This document shows positions 8,286 to 18,512 of a stretch of DNA of 64,000 bases, piece by piece. The DNA is from Chitinophagaceae bacterium (lineage in GTDB: Bacteria; Bacteroidota; Bacteroidia; Chitinophagales; Chitinophagaceae). Under the pieces are notes generated by a model. It saw nothing but the letters and a program-made list of their open reading frames with translations, made no database searches and was not told the DNA's origin. The position numbers were made by a program, and so were the translations under genes. Location: the NCBI GenBank assembly GCA_016713965.1, contig JADJOC010000007.1, positions 62,001 through 126,000 on the forward strand. Reading direction: 5' to 3'. Position 1 is the stretch's first letter; every line of letters begins with the position of its first letter.

Positions 8286-10502
8286 TTACTCATAGCTTTT
8301 ACAGATCCTGGCAATATCTGCAGCCAGGCTAAAAATGTAGTTAAATTGGTCAATTACAGATTTTACTTCAATCAATAATTTTTTTGTTCCGGTTTCCAGC
8401 TGTCCTTTCAATATTTCCTGTTTTCGCAAATCTAAAAGTGATGCTGCATATTCATTAAGGGAGTTTAAAACCTGCGCTGATGGTTTAGCTAATATGCCAT
8501 CGCCGGATTGCAGGCAATGTATTGCCTGGTCAAAATAGAGGGATGTGTTTTCAATAACAGGCAACAGTTCTTTAGAGCGATAATTGTTTAAACTTATATT
8601 CAGGTAATAGGCAAGTGTTGCCAGGTGCGAAGTAAGCATATAATTTAATACCACAAATTTATGTATGGTTTTAATTCCTTTTTGAAAGCGCTTAGGTTCA
8701 GAAAGCATGCGTGAAAAAGCATCAGAAAGATTCGCTAAAGATATTAGCACATTCCGCCGGTTTTTCAGTGCCTGTAAATTTATCTTAGTATCGCCTGTAA
8801 AAGAATTGGCTACAATTGTATAATATTTTTGATTCGATTCCAACATTTTTATCATAAAAGATTTAATGGCAGCATGCTCCCAGGCAGGCACCACAAAAAT
8901 GCTAGCCAGAAAAGCTATTACAGAGCCAATGGTAGTATCCAGTATCCTGTCTGTTAATACTATTTTTATACTGCCGGGATAAATAAGGTGAAAAAAATAT
9001 TACCAGGTACGGGGTCATTAATAACACGCTGATGAAATAATTTGTACGCATGAATACATATCCCGCTGCCATAAAAAAAATCATTACGATTAATAAAGCA
9101 GTATTATTTTTTATCCCATATAAAATAATAATTCCTATTAAAATGCCTAAAAAAGTACCAATTAACCTGTCTGTATTTCTTTTTTTTGTAAGGCTATAAG
9201 CAGGTTTAAGTATGACTACAATAGTTAACAAAATCCAATAGCTATGCCCAATCTTAAAATACAAAGCAATCAGGTACCCAAGCAATAATGCCAGTGCAAC
9301 TCTTAAAGAATGACGGAAAATATTAGATTTAAGATTAAGGTTATTAAAAAATAATGACAATCTTATATCTTGCGATTGTGTGTAATTAACCGGGTTAGTA
9401 GCTTCAGGATCAGATTTTTTAATTTTTTTATCATAGCGTGTATAATGATGCAGGCTATCGATCTTTTCTGCCATCCCCTCAAGATTAATTAAAATACGGC
9501 CAATACTTATAAAATCATCCACAGTAGAGTTAGTCATGTAGTTTTGACGCAACGTTTCAAAGTGCGCTCTTGTATTTTGAATGTTTTTTATATTATTGCG
9601 TGTACTTACTGATGGCAACCCGCTTTTAGCAGCCAGGCCGATTGCTTCCAATTCATATGCCAGTGCTATTATATGCTGGTGGTATTCTTCCAATATTCCT
9701 GTATCATCAAACTGGTTATGCAATACTTTATATTCACTGTACGTGGTCATGATTGTTTCAAACAAATCCGTTGCATCAAGGTATAATTTAAGCAATGCTC
9801 TTGCCGTGTGTGTGGACTCCTTTATAATTGCCCTTGTTTTGAATAATAATTCACTTAATAAATCCTGTTGGGCTTGCACATGTATCTGCTGCTGCAAAAG
9901 TAGTTGATAGGTTTTATCATAATCCGGATCTTTAGCATAAAATGAGCCTCTTGTTTTAAGATATGATGCTATACTATCAATAAAATCTCCTAAAATTTGC
10001 TGAATTATTTTATAAGGTCTGATCCTGTACAGTAATATACTAAATAATAAATACCACATCCCCCCGGCCATAATATATAAGGCATTCGTCCATATGGCTA
10101 TGCCATGGATTGGATTTTGCATGTTAAGAATCATAATAAGCAATGCAGCAATTCCCACTGAAGAACTTCGTATACCATATACCGTTAGCATAGAAAATAC
10201 AAACCCGGAAATAAAAATTATTAATCCCAAAAATATTGTTGAATGCGATGCATAGTTAACTAAAACAGTTACAATACCAATAAGTAAAATACAAATGAGC
10301 ATGGCATTTATGCGATGCTTTACCGGGCCGGGGCTATCAGTTACACTTACACATAAAGCACCTATAGATAATGTAATGCCTGTTGGCAAATTATTAAAAT
10401 AAAGCATTATAAAGGAGGGTAATAAAATCCGGTTGTGATGCGAATAGCCTCACTAAGATAACGTCCGTTTACAAAATTTTTATATGATTTGATGTAGTCC
10501 AA
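8286..10502 (-). CDS. FUSC-family inner-membrane protein, frameshifted
   Basis: A large protein of about 735 residues with the FUSC (YccS/AaeB-like) plan: a hydrophobic block of about six helices (LICILLIGIVTVLVNY, GIAALLIMILNM), a long soluble helical region, a second block (VALALLLGYLIALYFKIGHS, IGTFLGILIGIIILYG) and a helical C-terminus. Relatives are implicated in efflux of aromatic acids and similar compounds. Single-base losses near 10415-10420 (the restored text is GILLPSFIMLYF) and near 8980-8990 break the frame. With these joined the frame reaches TTG at 10500-10502, just after TACCTTTG, a promoter-like -7 box. The substrate is unknown. Confidence 0.8.
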
Positions 10503-10596
10503 CGTAACAAAGGTACAATTATCAATTATTTACCCCTGTGCTGGCTAGAAGAAATAAATTTAAAAGTGTTTCAAAAAATTAATTTATCTTTCTTAT

Positions 10597-11064
10597 ATGA
10601 AACCAATTTCTATTAATGAAATAAAACAAGAGCTGTATGATTTGCCGTATGGTAAGCTTGTTGAACTTTGCTTACGATTGGCTAAGTAAAAAAGAAAATA
10701 AGGAGTTACTGTCATATTTGCTTTTTATCAATAATGAAGAAGATTATATTGATGCCATTAAAACCGATATAAGCGCTCAATTTCAAAGTATAAATACCAG
10801 CAATATTTATTTTATTAAAAAAAGCTTACGCAAAATTTTAAGAACTACTAATAAACATATAAAGTTCGCAGCTTCTAAACAGACTGAAGCAGCCTTGCTG
10901 ATTCACTTTTGTATTTCCGTTAAATCTTTTAAAATTCATCTCGAAAAAAGTACAGCACTTTTAAATTTGTATAATTCGCAGTTAAAAAAAAAATTAATGC
11001 AGCAGTAGGAGCAATGCACGAAGATTTGCAATATGATTATAAAAAAATTTTAGACAGTTTATAA
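10597..11064 (+). CDS. Conserved hypothetical protein, about 155 aa, frameshifted
   Basis: Starts at ATG 10597 (MKPISINEIKQELYDLP) and continues through LVELCLRLAK, then in the next frame KKENKELLSYLLFINNEED, FIKKSLRKILRTTNKHI and finally AAVGAMHEDLQYDYKKIL. The protein is basic, all-helical and cytoplasmic. Two lost bases, in A-runs near 10688 and at 10984-10993, hide its true extent. The family looks familiar from Bacteroidota genomes as an unnamed conserved protein (recollection). The preceding gene is divergent. The function is unknown. Confidence 0.65.
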
Positions 11065-11181
11065 AATTGACTTTAATTTTTACAATAAATCTTCCTAATT
11101 GGAAAAACATTACAATCAAAAGTTTTCTTATGTATGAATAATTATATATAAGCCCATCAATTTATTAATTGAAATAAATTT

Positions 11182-11189
11182 TATCTTTG
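11182..11189 (+). promoter_or_regulatory. Promoter -7 box TATCTTTG
   Basis: A match to the Bacteroidota -7 consensus TAnnTTTG, 6 bases before the ATG at 11196. Transcription would start at or next to the start codon, giving a leaderless or nearly leaderless message. No strong -33 TTG was picked out by eye. Confidence 0.55.
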
Positions 11190-11195
11190 CATGCT

Positions 11196-11645
11196 ATGAA
11201 ACTTTTTATTACCCTATTTCTTTTTATTATCAGTACTACAGCCTGCATGCGAAAGCAAGTACTTACCGAAGAAGAAGTTATTGAAGTTATTAAGCGTTTT
11301 GATGAAGGTTGGAGAAATCAACATCTTACTGCTGTAGATGCTGTTTTAGCGCCTGTATATGTCTACTTTACACAATCTGGTGGCACCTTTAGCAGGGATA
11401 GCGTTGTACAAACTGCCGGGTCACCATCCTATATTTTGCAAAGCATGAACCGATCGGAATTTAAAGTAAAATTGTATGAAAATACGGCTGTTGTAAGCAC
11501 ACGCTGGCAGGGTAAGGGAACTTATAAAGGCGTTGCTTTTAATGAAGACCAGCGTTGCAGCATTACTATTGTTAAACGTAATAATAAAGCTGAAATATTA
11601 ACAGAGCATTGTACACCTATAAAAGGAAACAGAATATTCCATTAA
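11196..11645 (+). CDS. NTF2-like (DUF4440-type) lipoprotein
   Basis: About 149 residues. The signal MKLFITLFLFIISTTAC ends in a lipobox, so the protein is lipid-anchored. The mature part fits the SnoaL/DUF4440 cone-shaped fold: EVIKRFDEGWRNQHLTAVDA, LAPVYVYFTQSGGTFSRDSV, then VVSTRWQGKGTYKG and RCSITIVKRNNKAEIL. Such domains bind small hydrophobic ligands or act as simple enzymes. The ATG at 11196 is chosen over an in-frame TTG nine bases earlier because the TTG lies inside the promoter box. It is monocistronic. Confidence 0.75.
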   Translation: MKLFITLFLFIISTTACMRKQVLTEEEVIEVIKRFDEGWRNQHLTAVDAVLAPVYVYFTQSGGTFSRDSVVQTAGSPSYILQSMNRSEFKVKLYENTAVVSTRWQGKGTYKGVAFNEDQRCSITIVKRNNKAEILTEHCTPIKGNRIFH

Positions 11646-11789
11646 TTATTTACCGGGCCTAAGTCTGGTATTTAGCCTGATTAGGAAAATATAATTTTAT
11701 TATTTTAGTTTTAGTAAAGCTGAAATATACTTTTGTAGTTTAATAATTCAGCGATCAAATTATTTTTTCCAAATTATCCTTTTGCAGTT

Positions 11790-12029
11790 TTAATAAAGCC
11801 GCTTTCTTTTTGTTTTTTCTTCTCCAATTAAAAAACCGTAAGGTTTAAGTGGTGCTACATGATCACAAATAATTTTTATAATGCTAATTACGGGTATGGC
11901 CAAAACCATTCCTGGTATACCCCAAATGGTTTCTGCAAGTACCAAAGCAATAATAGTAAAAAGCGGGTTAATTTTAACTTGAGCGCCTAAAAAAGAACAA
12001 TAAAATGGCCATACCTCTATGTAATTAAG
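11790..12029 (-). pseudogene. AI-2E family transporter, C-terminal remnant
   Basis: The last 75-80 codons of a PerM/AI-2E-type multi-pass membrane protein. LGAQVKINPLFTIIALVLAE is followed by WGIPGMVLAIPVISIIK, the highly conserved end of the family, and then a short basic tail stopping at TAA (11790-11792). Upstream, LNYIE matches the loop before this segment, but no earlier part of the gene exists in the window. It is a truncated fossil, since sequence error cannot explain the missing 270 or so residues. Confidence 0.75.
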
Positions 12030-12143
12030 TGAATTTCATTTAGGCTGTTTATATTGTAAAGAAAAGATAGTATAAACAGCACAATAAAAATTTAATTAAG
12101 GAATATATGCCACGCTAAAATTGATATAGATAATTTTATAAAA

Positions 12144-12151
12144 TATCTTTG
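12144..12151 (+). promoter_or_regulatory. Promoter -7 box TATCTTTG for the RRM gene
   Basis: TATCTTTG matches TAnnTTTG, 23 bases upstream of the RRM gene ATG at 12175. It implies a short 5' leader of roughly 17 nt. Confidence 0.5.
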
Positions 12152-12174
12152 TATCTTCATTAAAACATTTATAT

Positions 12175-12480
12175 ATGACTTTATTTGTAACGGGCTTACC
12201 ATATGATCTTGATGATGCAGAATTAGAGGAGATATTTGAAAAATTTGGTACTATCAGTTCTGCAAAAGTAGCCATGGATAAAGAAACAGGAAAAAGCCGG
12301 GGTTTTGGGTTTGTAGAAATGCCTAACACTTCAGAAGCAAAAAGATGCCATTGAGCATCTTAATGATATATCATTAGGCAAGAAGCCCTTGTGGTTAAGG
12401 CTGCTGAAGATAGAAGTTCAGCACCTAAAAGTGGCGGTTATCGGGGAGGTGGAAATAATGATTATAAAAAAAGGTATTAA
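12175..12480 (+). CDS. RRM RNA-binding protein, two frameshifts
   Basis: A single RNA-recognition-motif protein of about 100 residues. RNP2 is LFVTGL at residues 3-8 and RNP1 is KSRGFGFV near residue 45. The restored C-terminal part reads AIEHLNDISLGKK, LVVKAAEDRSS and a Gly-rich tail (GGYRGGGNNDYKKRY). Such small RRM proteins in Bacteroidota and cyanobacteria are often tied to cold or stress and bind RNA without strong sequence choice. One extra A near 12340 and one lost base near 12382 break the frame. It has its own promoter at 12144. Confidence 0.85.
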
Positions 12481-12606
12481 TATTTAGCCTTTTAATTAAT
12501 TCCATTTTAGCATATTAAATTACTACAGCATTTGATAATATTTCAAATGCTTTTTTTATGTAGAAGCTATTTAAAATTTGATTTATAAGATTTTCAAAAA
12601 GTGTCC

Positions 12607-12650
12607 GGTGGGGACACCGGCCACGGCGGTCAGCCGTTGATGTCCCCACC
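12607..12650. repeat. GC-rich palindromic element
   Basis: GGTGGGGACA (12607-12616) pairs perfectly with TGTCCCCACC (12641-12650). The 24-nt interior holds a nested CGGC/GCCG pair (12618-12621, 12633-12636). It is much more GC-rich than the flanks. It may be the terminator of the RRM gene or a dispersed REP-like element. Confidence 0.6.
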
Positions 12651-12757
12651 AACCGCAAATGGGAAATCTTTAAAATCATTAAAAGTTTAAAACAGCTTCG
12701 TAAAGTAATTTGGCATAAAATTATATTGATATTCAATTAAATAATGTTAAATTTTTT

Positions 12758-13629
12758 ATGAGAAAAATATTTTTATTCTTAAATATTATGATAGGCAGCT
12801 TATTGTTAATCCAATGCAATACGCCTGAAAATAAAGACAGCAAAAGCAAATCAACTGAAAAACAACGTAAACAAATTAGCTACCACATAGATTTTGCAAA
12901 AAAATGGATTAAAAATGCAGGCAATGATTCTCAGCATTATCAAATAGTTTTAGCAATAAATAGAACAGATAGGGCAAATTTATCTACAATGGATAGTATT
13001 ATTGTGCCGGATGACATGGGTAATAGTATTGAACATTATTTTCCTTTCCCATTTGTTATACCATCTTTAGAAAGTATATCCAAGATTATTTTTTTCTCGT
13101 ATCCTTCCCAGTCATTTGGGGCATATGAAAAAGGACAATTAGTTTACACCGGCCCAACCAATATGGGAAGAAAAAAAGATCCTACACCAACCGGTTTATT
13201 TTATACTAACTGGAAAGCTGAAGAATCCACCAGCACTTTTAATGATGAATGGGAGTTGCGCTGGAATTTTAATATTGAAAATAAGTTGGGTGTAGGTTGG
13301 CACCAGTATGCACTTCCTGGCTATCCAGCATCTCACTCATGTTTACGTTTAACAGAAAAGATGCCCGTTACTTATACAACTGGGCAGATCAATGGAAATT
13401 AGATGAAAAAAATAAGGATAGTGTCATTGTAAAAGGAACTCCGGTAATTGTTTTTGGCAGTTACAGTTTTGGCGGCTCTAAACCATGGCTGCAATTGGCA
13501 ACAAACCCCAATGCTTTAGATATTGATGCAAAAACTATAGAACAGCTTGTATCTCCGCAATTAGAGAATATTTTGGCTGAGCAGGAGAAAAGAAATAATT
13601 TAGAAAATATCCAGGATACAACTAACTAG
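12758..13629 (+). CDS. L,D-transpeptidase (YkuD) lipoprotein, one frameshift
   Basis: About 290 residues. The N-terminal signal has the lipobox LLLIQC. The YkuD catalytic block follows: DPTPTGLFYTNW and then GYPASHSCLRL, where the nucleophile Cys follows SHS (the family norm is SHGC). These enzymes make 3-3 cross-links in peptidoglycan or attach proteins to it, in the periplasm. An extra base in the A-rich stretch near 13360 moves the last 80 codons (DARYLYNWADQWK onward) to another frame; the joined product has normal length. It is upstream of and parallel to prfB, with 108 bases between. Confidence 0.82.
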
Positions 13630-13737
13630 TTAAACTATTTTTGCTGCATAAGGCTGAAATAGTACAAGAGTGCGACGCAAGAATGCTAAATAGTAATTCT
13701 ATAGCTTGGTACAAAAAAATTTCTTACTTTCGCAGCT

Positions 13738-14824
13738 ATGACAACAGAACAACTTAAGGGTATGAGAGACCGTGTGGTGGTCTTGAGGAGGTTTCTTTGA
13801 CGTTGCTAACAGGGAAGCAAAAATAACTAATGATAAGCAACTTTCACTTTCTGCGGGATTTTGGGAGGATAATGCCCGTGCTACTTCTATTTTAAAAGAT
13901 ACCAAGGTAAATGAATATTGGGTAAATATGTACTACAATGTGGAAACATTGGTAGAAGACTTCGCCGTGCTTTTTGAATTTTGGAAAGCCGGGGAAGCTA
14001 CGGAAGACGAAGTTAAAAAAGCTTATGGCGAAGCATTAGCAGCTATAGAAGAAGCTGAATTTAAAAGCACATTAAATGAACCAACTGATGCTCTGCCCGG
14101 CATTTTGCAAATTAATAGCGGGGCAGGTGGTACAGAAAGCCAGGACTGGGCTGAAATGCTTGCCCGTATGTACCGTATGTATGGAGAAAAACAGGGGTGG
14201 AGCGTAACCGAGCTGGATTGGCAATGGGGCGACGGTGCCGGTATAAAAACCTGTACTTTGCAATTTGACGGTCCATTTGCATATGGTTTTTTAAAAGCCG
14301 AAAGTGGTGTACACCGTTTAGTACGTATCAGTCCTTTTGATAGCAATGCAAGAAGGCATACCTCTTTTGTAAGCGTATATGCATACCCGTTAATTGATGA
14401 TACTATTGAAATAGAAGTAAACCCGGCTGATGTGGAATGGGCATTTTTCAGAAGTGGTGGTAGTGGCGGACAAAATGTAAATAAAGTTGAAACTGCCGTA
14501 AGGTTAACCCATAAACCGAGTGGCATTATTGTAGAGTGCCAGCAGGCACGTACACAGGGAGAAAACAGGGAGAAAGCGATGGCAATGTTAAAGAGCCGTT
14601 TGTATGAAGAAGAAATGCGCAAGCGCCAGGAAGTGATTGATGCTACCAACAGCACCAAGAAAAAAATAGAGTGGGGCAGCCAGATACGCAGTTATGTTTT
14701 TCATCCTTATAAAATGATTAAAGACGACCGTACCAACTATGAAGTAGGCAATATTGGGCCTGTAATGGATGGTGAGCTGGATGGATTTATAAAAGCTTAC
14801 CTTATGAATGAAAAGGAAGTTTAG
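13738..14824 (+). CDS. prfB: Peptide chain release factor 2 (programmed +1 frameshift)
   Basis: RF2 ends translation at UGA and UAA codons. The 361-residue product needs a +1 shift after codon 20 (CTT-TGA-C at 13795-13801), the conserved autoregulatory signal of prfB. After the shift the frame runs DVANREAKITNDK to the stop at 14822-14824. The stop-recognition tripeptide is SPF (in RISPFDSN) and the peptidyl-hydrolysis motif GGQ is at residues 243-245. The ATG at 13738 follows a TTACTTTCG box closely. The downstream ATG at 13928 would lose about 64 residues and is not the start. Confidence 0.95.
13786..13801 (+). promoter_or_regulatory. Programmed +1 frameshift site of prfB
   Basis: The site is AGGAGG (13786-13791), a three-base spacer TTT, then CTT TGA C (13795-13801). 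This matches the known RF2 autoregulation signal: an internal Shine-Dalgarno-like stretch three bases before the slippery CUU and an in-frame UGA with a C after it. Low RF2 leaves the UGA unread and favours slippage into the productive frame. Confidence 0.93.
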
Positions 14825-14905
14825 CTTCAAAATAGTAATATCCTAGTATTATAACAGGACATAAGGAAAAAGATTCCGCTATTGTAGAGCCTTTCATTTT
14901 ACTTA

Positions 14906-15813
14906 CTAAAATATATCTTTTTCTTCTTTATCTAATGGTTCCGGTACAGGCTCCTGGTGCAAAGGAGTAATTTGATCAAATACCTTTTCGATATGTACCC
15001 ATTTGCCATTTTTCCATTTAAAGCCTTCATAATCACCATCACCTACTAATGTCCATTTTTTATCCGGCTCGTTAGATTCAGAAATCAAATGCTCATATAA
15101 AATTAAATCAAGTTCTTCATCATAATTTAACCGTGCACTTGCAGCTTTTTTATATTCAATAATAATCCTGTTTTTTGATGATTTAAATATACTGTCTTCT
15201 TCAAAACTAAAGTATCTTCCGCCAAAACCGGCTCATCATTTGAAAAGGTTAAAACTTCAATTATTTTTTTATTGCTACGGATATTATTTTCGTCATACCC
15301 TAGTAAAGTATAATAATCCTGATTGCCATTTTTTTTCTGGATAATTTTATAATATATCGCACCAATCCATCCTTTGTTATTTCCCACGGTATCTTCCGGC
15401 TTGATAGTAATATCTGATTTATCTATTAATGGAAATAGTTTTAACGATCCATCAAAAGTTTTCATTTGTATAGCCCCATGCTGGCGAACGATATTTTCAT
15501 TGATCATCATTTGCCAGGTAAAAATTCTGAAAGAACTATCTGCAGGATATAATTTAGAAATTGTTTGTAATGAATCGAAAGGATAATAAAAAGAGTTATT
15601 TGCCTTTAGTGCCCTGACTAATATTTTAGTAAATAAACTATCAGCATTAAACCTGTCTGCAATATTTCTGCCCTGGATTATTTTTATTGAAAGACTTTTT
15701 AAGGAGTCTTCTTTCTTTATTAACTGTTTCTTATTTTCAATGGAAATTTTTTGTGCAGATAATTTTGCATAGCTCAAAAATGGTAGTAAAATATATATTA
15801 TACATTTCTTCAT
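14906..15813 (-). CDS. Secreted hypothetical protein, about 300 aa, frameshifted
   Basis: An N-terminal signal peptide (MKKCIIYILLPFLSYAKLSA) leads a protein with a conserved look in Bacteroidota: ADSSFRIFTWQMMINENIVR, MKTFDGSLKLFPLIDKSD and GWIGAIYYKIIQKKNG, then YTLLGYDENN. A one-base error near 15215-15230 moves the rest to another frame (GGRYFSFEEDSIFKSSKNRI, RLNYDEELDLILYEHLIS) and it ends WKNGKWVHIEKVFDQ...KEEKDIF at 14906. I do not know its function. It is convergent with prfB. Confidence 0.65.
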
Positions 15814-15895
15814 AAGCTAAATTTAAATCATTAACATCACTAAAAGCTGTACAAGTTTACCTGTGAACTAACATTAACGAAGTTTATACATTTTC

Positions 15896-16472
15896 TTATT
15901 GAATGGCCAGGGTTTGTGCAAGTGTGATTAAAGAAGGATAGACCCCATCTATACAAGCATCATTTATATTAACTTCCGGCCTGGTGGTGGGTAAAAAAAT
16001 AGTTTTTGCACCAATACCTCTACCAAATTGCATATCACTTAATGTGTTACCTACCATAATGGTTTTTAAGATCCATACCCGGAAAGTCATTTTTTGCCTG
16101 TAGGGCCATTCCAATATTAGGTTTACGGTTAAGACTATCATTATTAAGGTCTGGACAATAGTATATCGCATCAATACGGCCGCCTGACTGTACGATATGA
16201 GTTGTCATATTATCATGAATTTCCTTTAAATCTACAAGTTTTGTAAGCCCCTTGCCAATACCTCGTTGATTGGTAACTACAATTATATATTTGAATATTT
16301 TTGCAAAAATTTTTATTGCTTCTTTTACACCGTCATAAAACTTAAATTCACTCCAGGTATGAATATAATCCTGATGTTTTTCATGATTAATTACACCATC
16401 CCTGTCGAGAAATAATGTCCAGCTACTATCTACGTGTTTTAAATCTATCATTTTTATTAGTGCAGATACCAC
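15896..16472 (-). CDS. gmhB: D,D-heptose 1,7-bisphosphate phosphatase, one frameshift
   Basis: A HAD-superfamily IIIA phosphatase removing the C7 phosphate of D-glycero-D-manno-heptose 1,7-bisphosphate in the cytoplasm. Motif I is FLDRDGVIN, motif II lies in VVTNQRGIGKGL, and the final acidic motif is in MVGNTLSDMQFG, which lies in the shifted frame. Cys in IYYCPD fits the zinc loop only in part. A lost A near 16065 separates the last 55 codons. The likely start is ATG 16451 (MIDLKHVD). It is the last gene of the heptose operon. Confidence 0.85.
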
Positions 16473-16494
16473 AAATAAATCGTGTTATATCTTA

Positions 16495-17196
16495 TTATTT
16501 AATATTTTCAACTTCGTTTTGTATTCTTTCATAATCTTCAGGAATGCCAATATCAATAAAATATTTATCCTGCACAAGACCGTACATTTTTTTAAAGGTG
16601 CAATATTTTTCCAGGTATTCTTTTTCAAATGAAAATTTTTCCGGGAGATGCAATTGTAAAAATGATTCAATATTCAGCAAATAAATACCGCCATTAATCA
16701 AACCTTCAGTAAAGTATTGCTTTTCCTTAAAAGATTTTATTTTATTATTTGTGTCTGTCATTATTATTCCATACCGGCTGAAATCCTGCATTGGTTTTAA
16801 ACACAGGGTACAATCAGATTGATTATTTATATGAGTATTGAATACTGATTTTAAATCTACAGCAAAAAAAGTATCTCCATTCACAATTAACACATTAGTT
16901 GATGTTGCTTTACTACAAGCCAATTTTATTGCGCCGCCTGTACCCAGCGGTTCTTTTTCAATTGAACATTTAAAATCAAGCTTTGAAAATTCTGTATTTA
17001 AATAAGTTTCAATTATTTCATGTTTGTAGCCTAAAGAAAAAATAAATTTTTCTATCCCATGGTTTTTGAAGTATTTAATAATGTAGTACAAAAACGGACG
17101 GCCCGCCACAGGAGCCATGCATTTTGGTAAATCCGGCACTGCAGACCGCAACCGTGTACCCAAGCCTCCGGCCAATATAATTATTTCTTTAATCAT
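16495..17196 (-). CDS. hddC: D-glycero-D-manno-heptose 1-phosphate guanylyltransferase
   Basis: A 233-residue sugar-nucleotidyltransferase. The signature IILAGGLGTRLRS with KCMAPVAGRPF opens the Rossmann-like core; VNGDTFFAVD is the metal-binding Asp site and EKEPLGTGGAI the nucleotide site. With gmhA, hddA and gmhB beside it, the substrate is best assigned as heptose 1-phosphate, giving the GDP-heptose for surface glycans. The last codons of the gmhA frame and its ATG overlap by 4 bases, which shows translational coupling. The GDP (not ADP or CDP) choice is inferred from the operon. Confidence 0.85.
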   Translation of the reverse strand: MIKEIIILAGGLGTRLRSAVPDLPKCMAPVAGRPFLYYIIKYFKNHGIEKFIFSLGYKHEIIETYLNTEFSKLDFKCSIEKEPLGTGGAIKLACSKATSTNVLIVNGDTFFAVDLKSVFNTHINNQSDCTLCLKPMQDFSRYGIIMTDTNNKIKSFKEKQYFTEGLINGGIYLLNIESFLQLHLPEKFSFEKEYLEKYCTFKKMYGLVQDKYFIDIGIPEDYERIQNEVENIK

Positions 17197-17783
17197 TGGC
17201 CAAAATATTGTTCTTCCACTAGCTGGCAGATAATATGCCCAAGCATAATATGGCTTTCCTGGATACGTGGCGTATCAAATGACGGTACATTTATCAAGTA
17301 ATCTGAAACAGCTTTCAGAGCACCTCCAGTTGCTCCTGTAAATCCGACAGTAATCATTTGTTTTTCTTTCGCCATTTCAAATGCATTAACAATGTTTTTA
17401 CTATTGCCGGAAGTACTAAGACCTATTAATACATCCCCTTTGTTGCCAATGCCCTTTATCATCCTGGAGTAAATTACATCATAACTGTAATCATTGGCTA
17501 CAGCAGTCATATAAGAAGTATTACAGTGCAACGCTTCTGCAGGTAAGGCATCCCGGTCGGTATAAAATCTTCCACTAAACTCTGCAGCCAAATGTTGAGC
17601 ATCTGCGGCACTTCCGCCATTGCCACAAAATAAAACCTTATTGCCATTTTTAAAGGCCTGTACAATTTGTGATACACATTTGTCAACAGTTTCAATTAAT
17701 TTTTCATTTTGAAGCAGTTCCTTTTTTACATTAATTGATGCAAGAATAATATCTAAAATTTTTTCATTCATCATAATTAGCAT
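17193..17783 (-). CDS. gmhA: Sedoheptulose 7-phosphate isomerase
   Basis: A SIS-domain enzyme (196 residues) that turns sedoheptulose 7-phosphate into D-glycero-D-manno-heptose 7-phosphate, the first step of the heptose pathway. FCGNGGSAADAQHLAAEFSG is the phosphate-binding segment and LIGLSTSGNSKNIV the second phosphate loop; SHIMLGHIICQLVE carries the metal ligands. The start may be ATG 17783, 17774 or 17771. The first overlaps the methyltransferase stop. Its 3' end overlaps hddC by 4 bases. Confidence 0.93.
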   Translation of the reverse strand: MLIMMNEKILDIILASINVKKELLQNEKLIETVDKCVSQIVQAFKNGNKVLFCGNGGSAADAQHLAAEFSGRFYTDRDALPAEALHCNTSYMTAVANDYSYDVIYSRMIKGIGNKGDVLIGLSTSGNSKNIVNAFEMAKEKQMITVGFTGATGGALKAVSDYLINVPSFDTPRIQESHIMLGHIICQLVEEQYFGQ

Positions 17784-18498
17784 ATTTGAAAAGTAATAAA
17801 TAAGTAATTGTTTGCGGCAGCTATTGGTTTATAATTTATATAAAATGATTCTGTAAAATTTTTAAACGCAAGGTATTCATGCGTAGGCACAAAAAATTCA
17901 TCAAACAATATTATATCTCCTTTTTTTAAAATCGGGGCAAGGGTAGCTAGTGTGTAAAGCGTAGAAGAATAAAGGTCAGCATCCATATGTATCACTAATC
18001 TTTTTGTTGTAGAATAGCCAGCTAAAAATGATGGCAATGTTTGTTGAAACAGGCCTTGATAAAAATTAGCCCTGGTATCATTATTGGTATCAGGAAATTG
18101 GTTATCAGCACTCATATCTCCCTTTTAAAAGGCCCCCAATCTTCAGGCAATCCGGTAAAGGTATCAAAGCCATTAAAATCCGATGCCGGATTTGAATGAT
18201 GCTTTAACCACCACAAGAATGAACTGCCGTGCGCTACACCAAATTCTAAATAAGTTATAGCATTATTTTTAATATAGTTATCATTCAGGTAAGTATATAA
18301 TCCAAACCGCTTTTGATAATCCCATTTTGAACTATAGAAATCATTAAATTCAATTTTTTGTTTTCTTACCCATTTTGACAATTTAGACATATAGGCCAAA
18401 TGAAGCATTGCATTGCTAAAAGGCTCCACTATTACATGCAATCTCAGTTTAGTGAAAATTGATTTAAATTTCCGAATAAAAAATAATTTTGTCTGCAT
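17777..18498 (-). CDS. TylF/MycF-type O-methyltransferase, one frameshift
   Basis: A SAM-dependent methyltransferase of about 240 residues. The SAM-binding start is TYLEFGVAHGSSFLWWLK, followed by NGFDTFTGLPEDW, which is typical of the TylF family. The second half (LVIHMDADLYSSTLYTLA, KKGDIILFDEFFVPTHEYLA) carries the metal-binding Asp residues. A lost G near 18118-18122 (GPFKRGDMSADN restored) splits the gene. Its place in the heptose operon suggests it methylates a sugar of the surface glycan; the exact acceptor is unknown. The stop overlaps the gmhA start region. Confidence 0.83.
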
Positions 18499-18512
18499 TT
18501 TTTATCTACTGC

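Noticed and set aside
12515..12736. 73-codon minus-strand frame over the GC-rich palindrome
   Set aside because: It is formed by the palindrome and AT-rich flanks; no recognisable protein features.
14023..14658. A 211-codon minus-strand open frame
   Set aside because: It lies antisense to prfB, whose product is certain.
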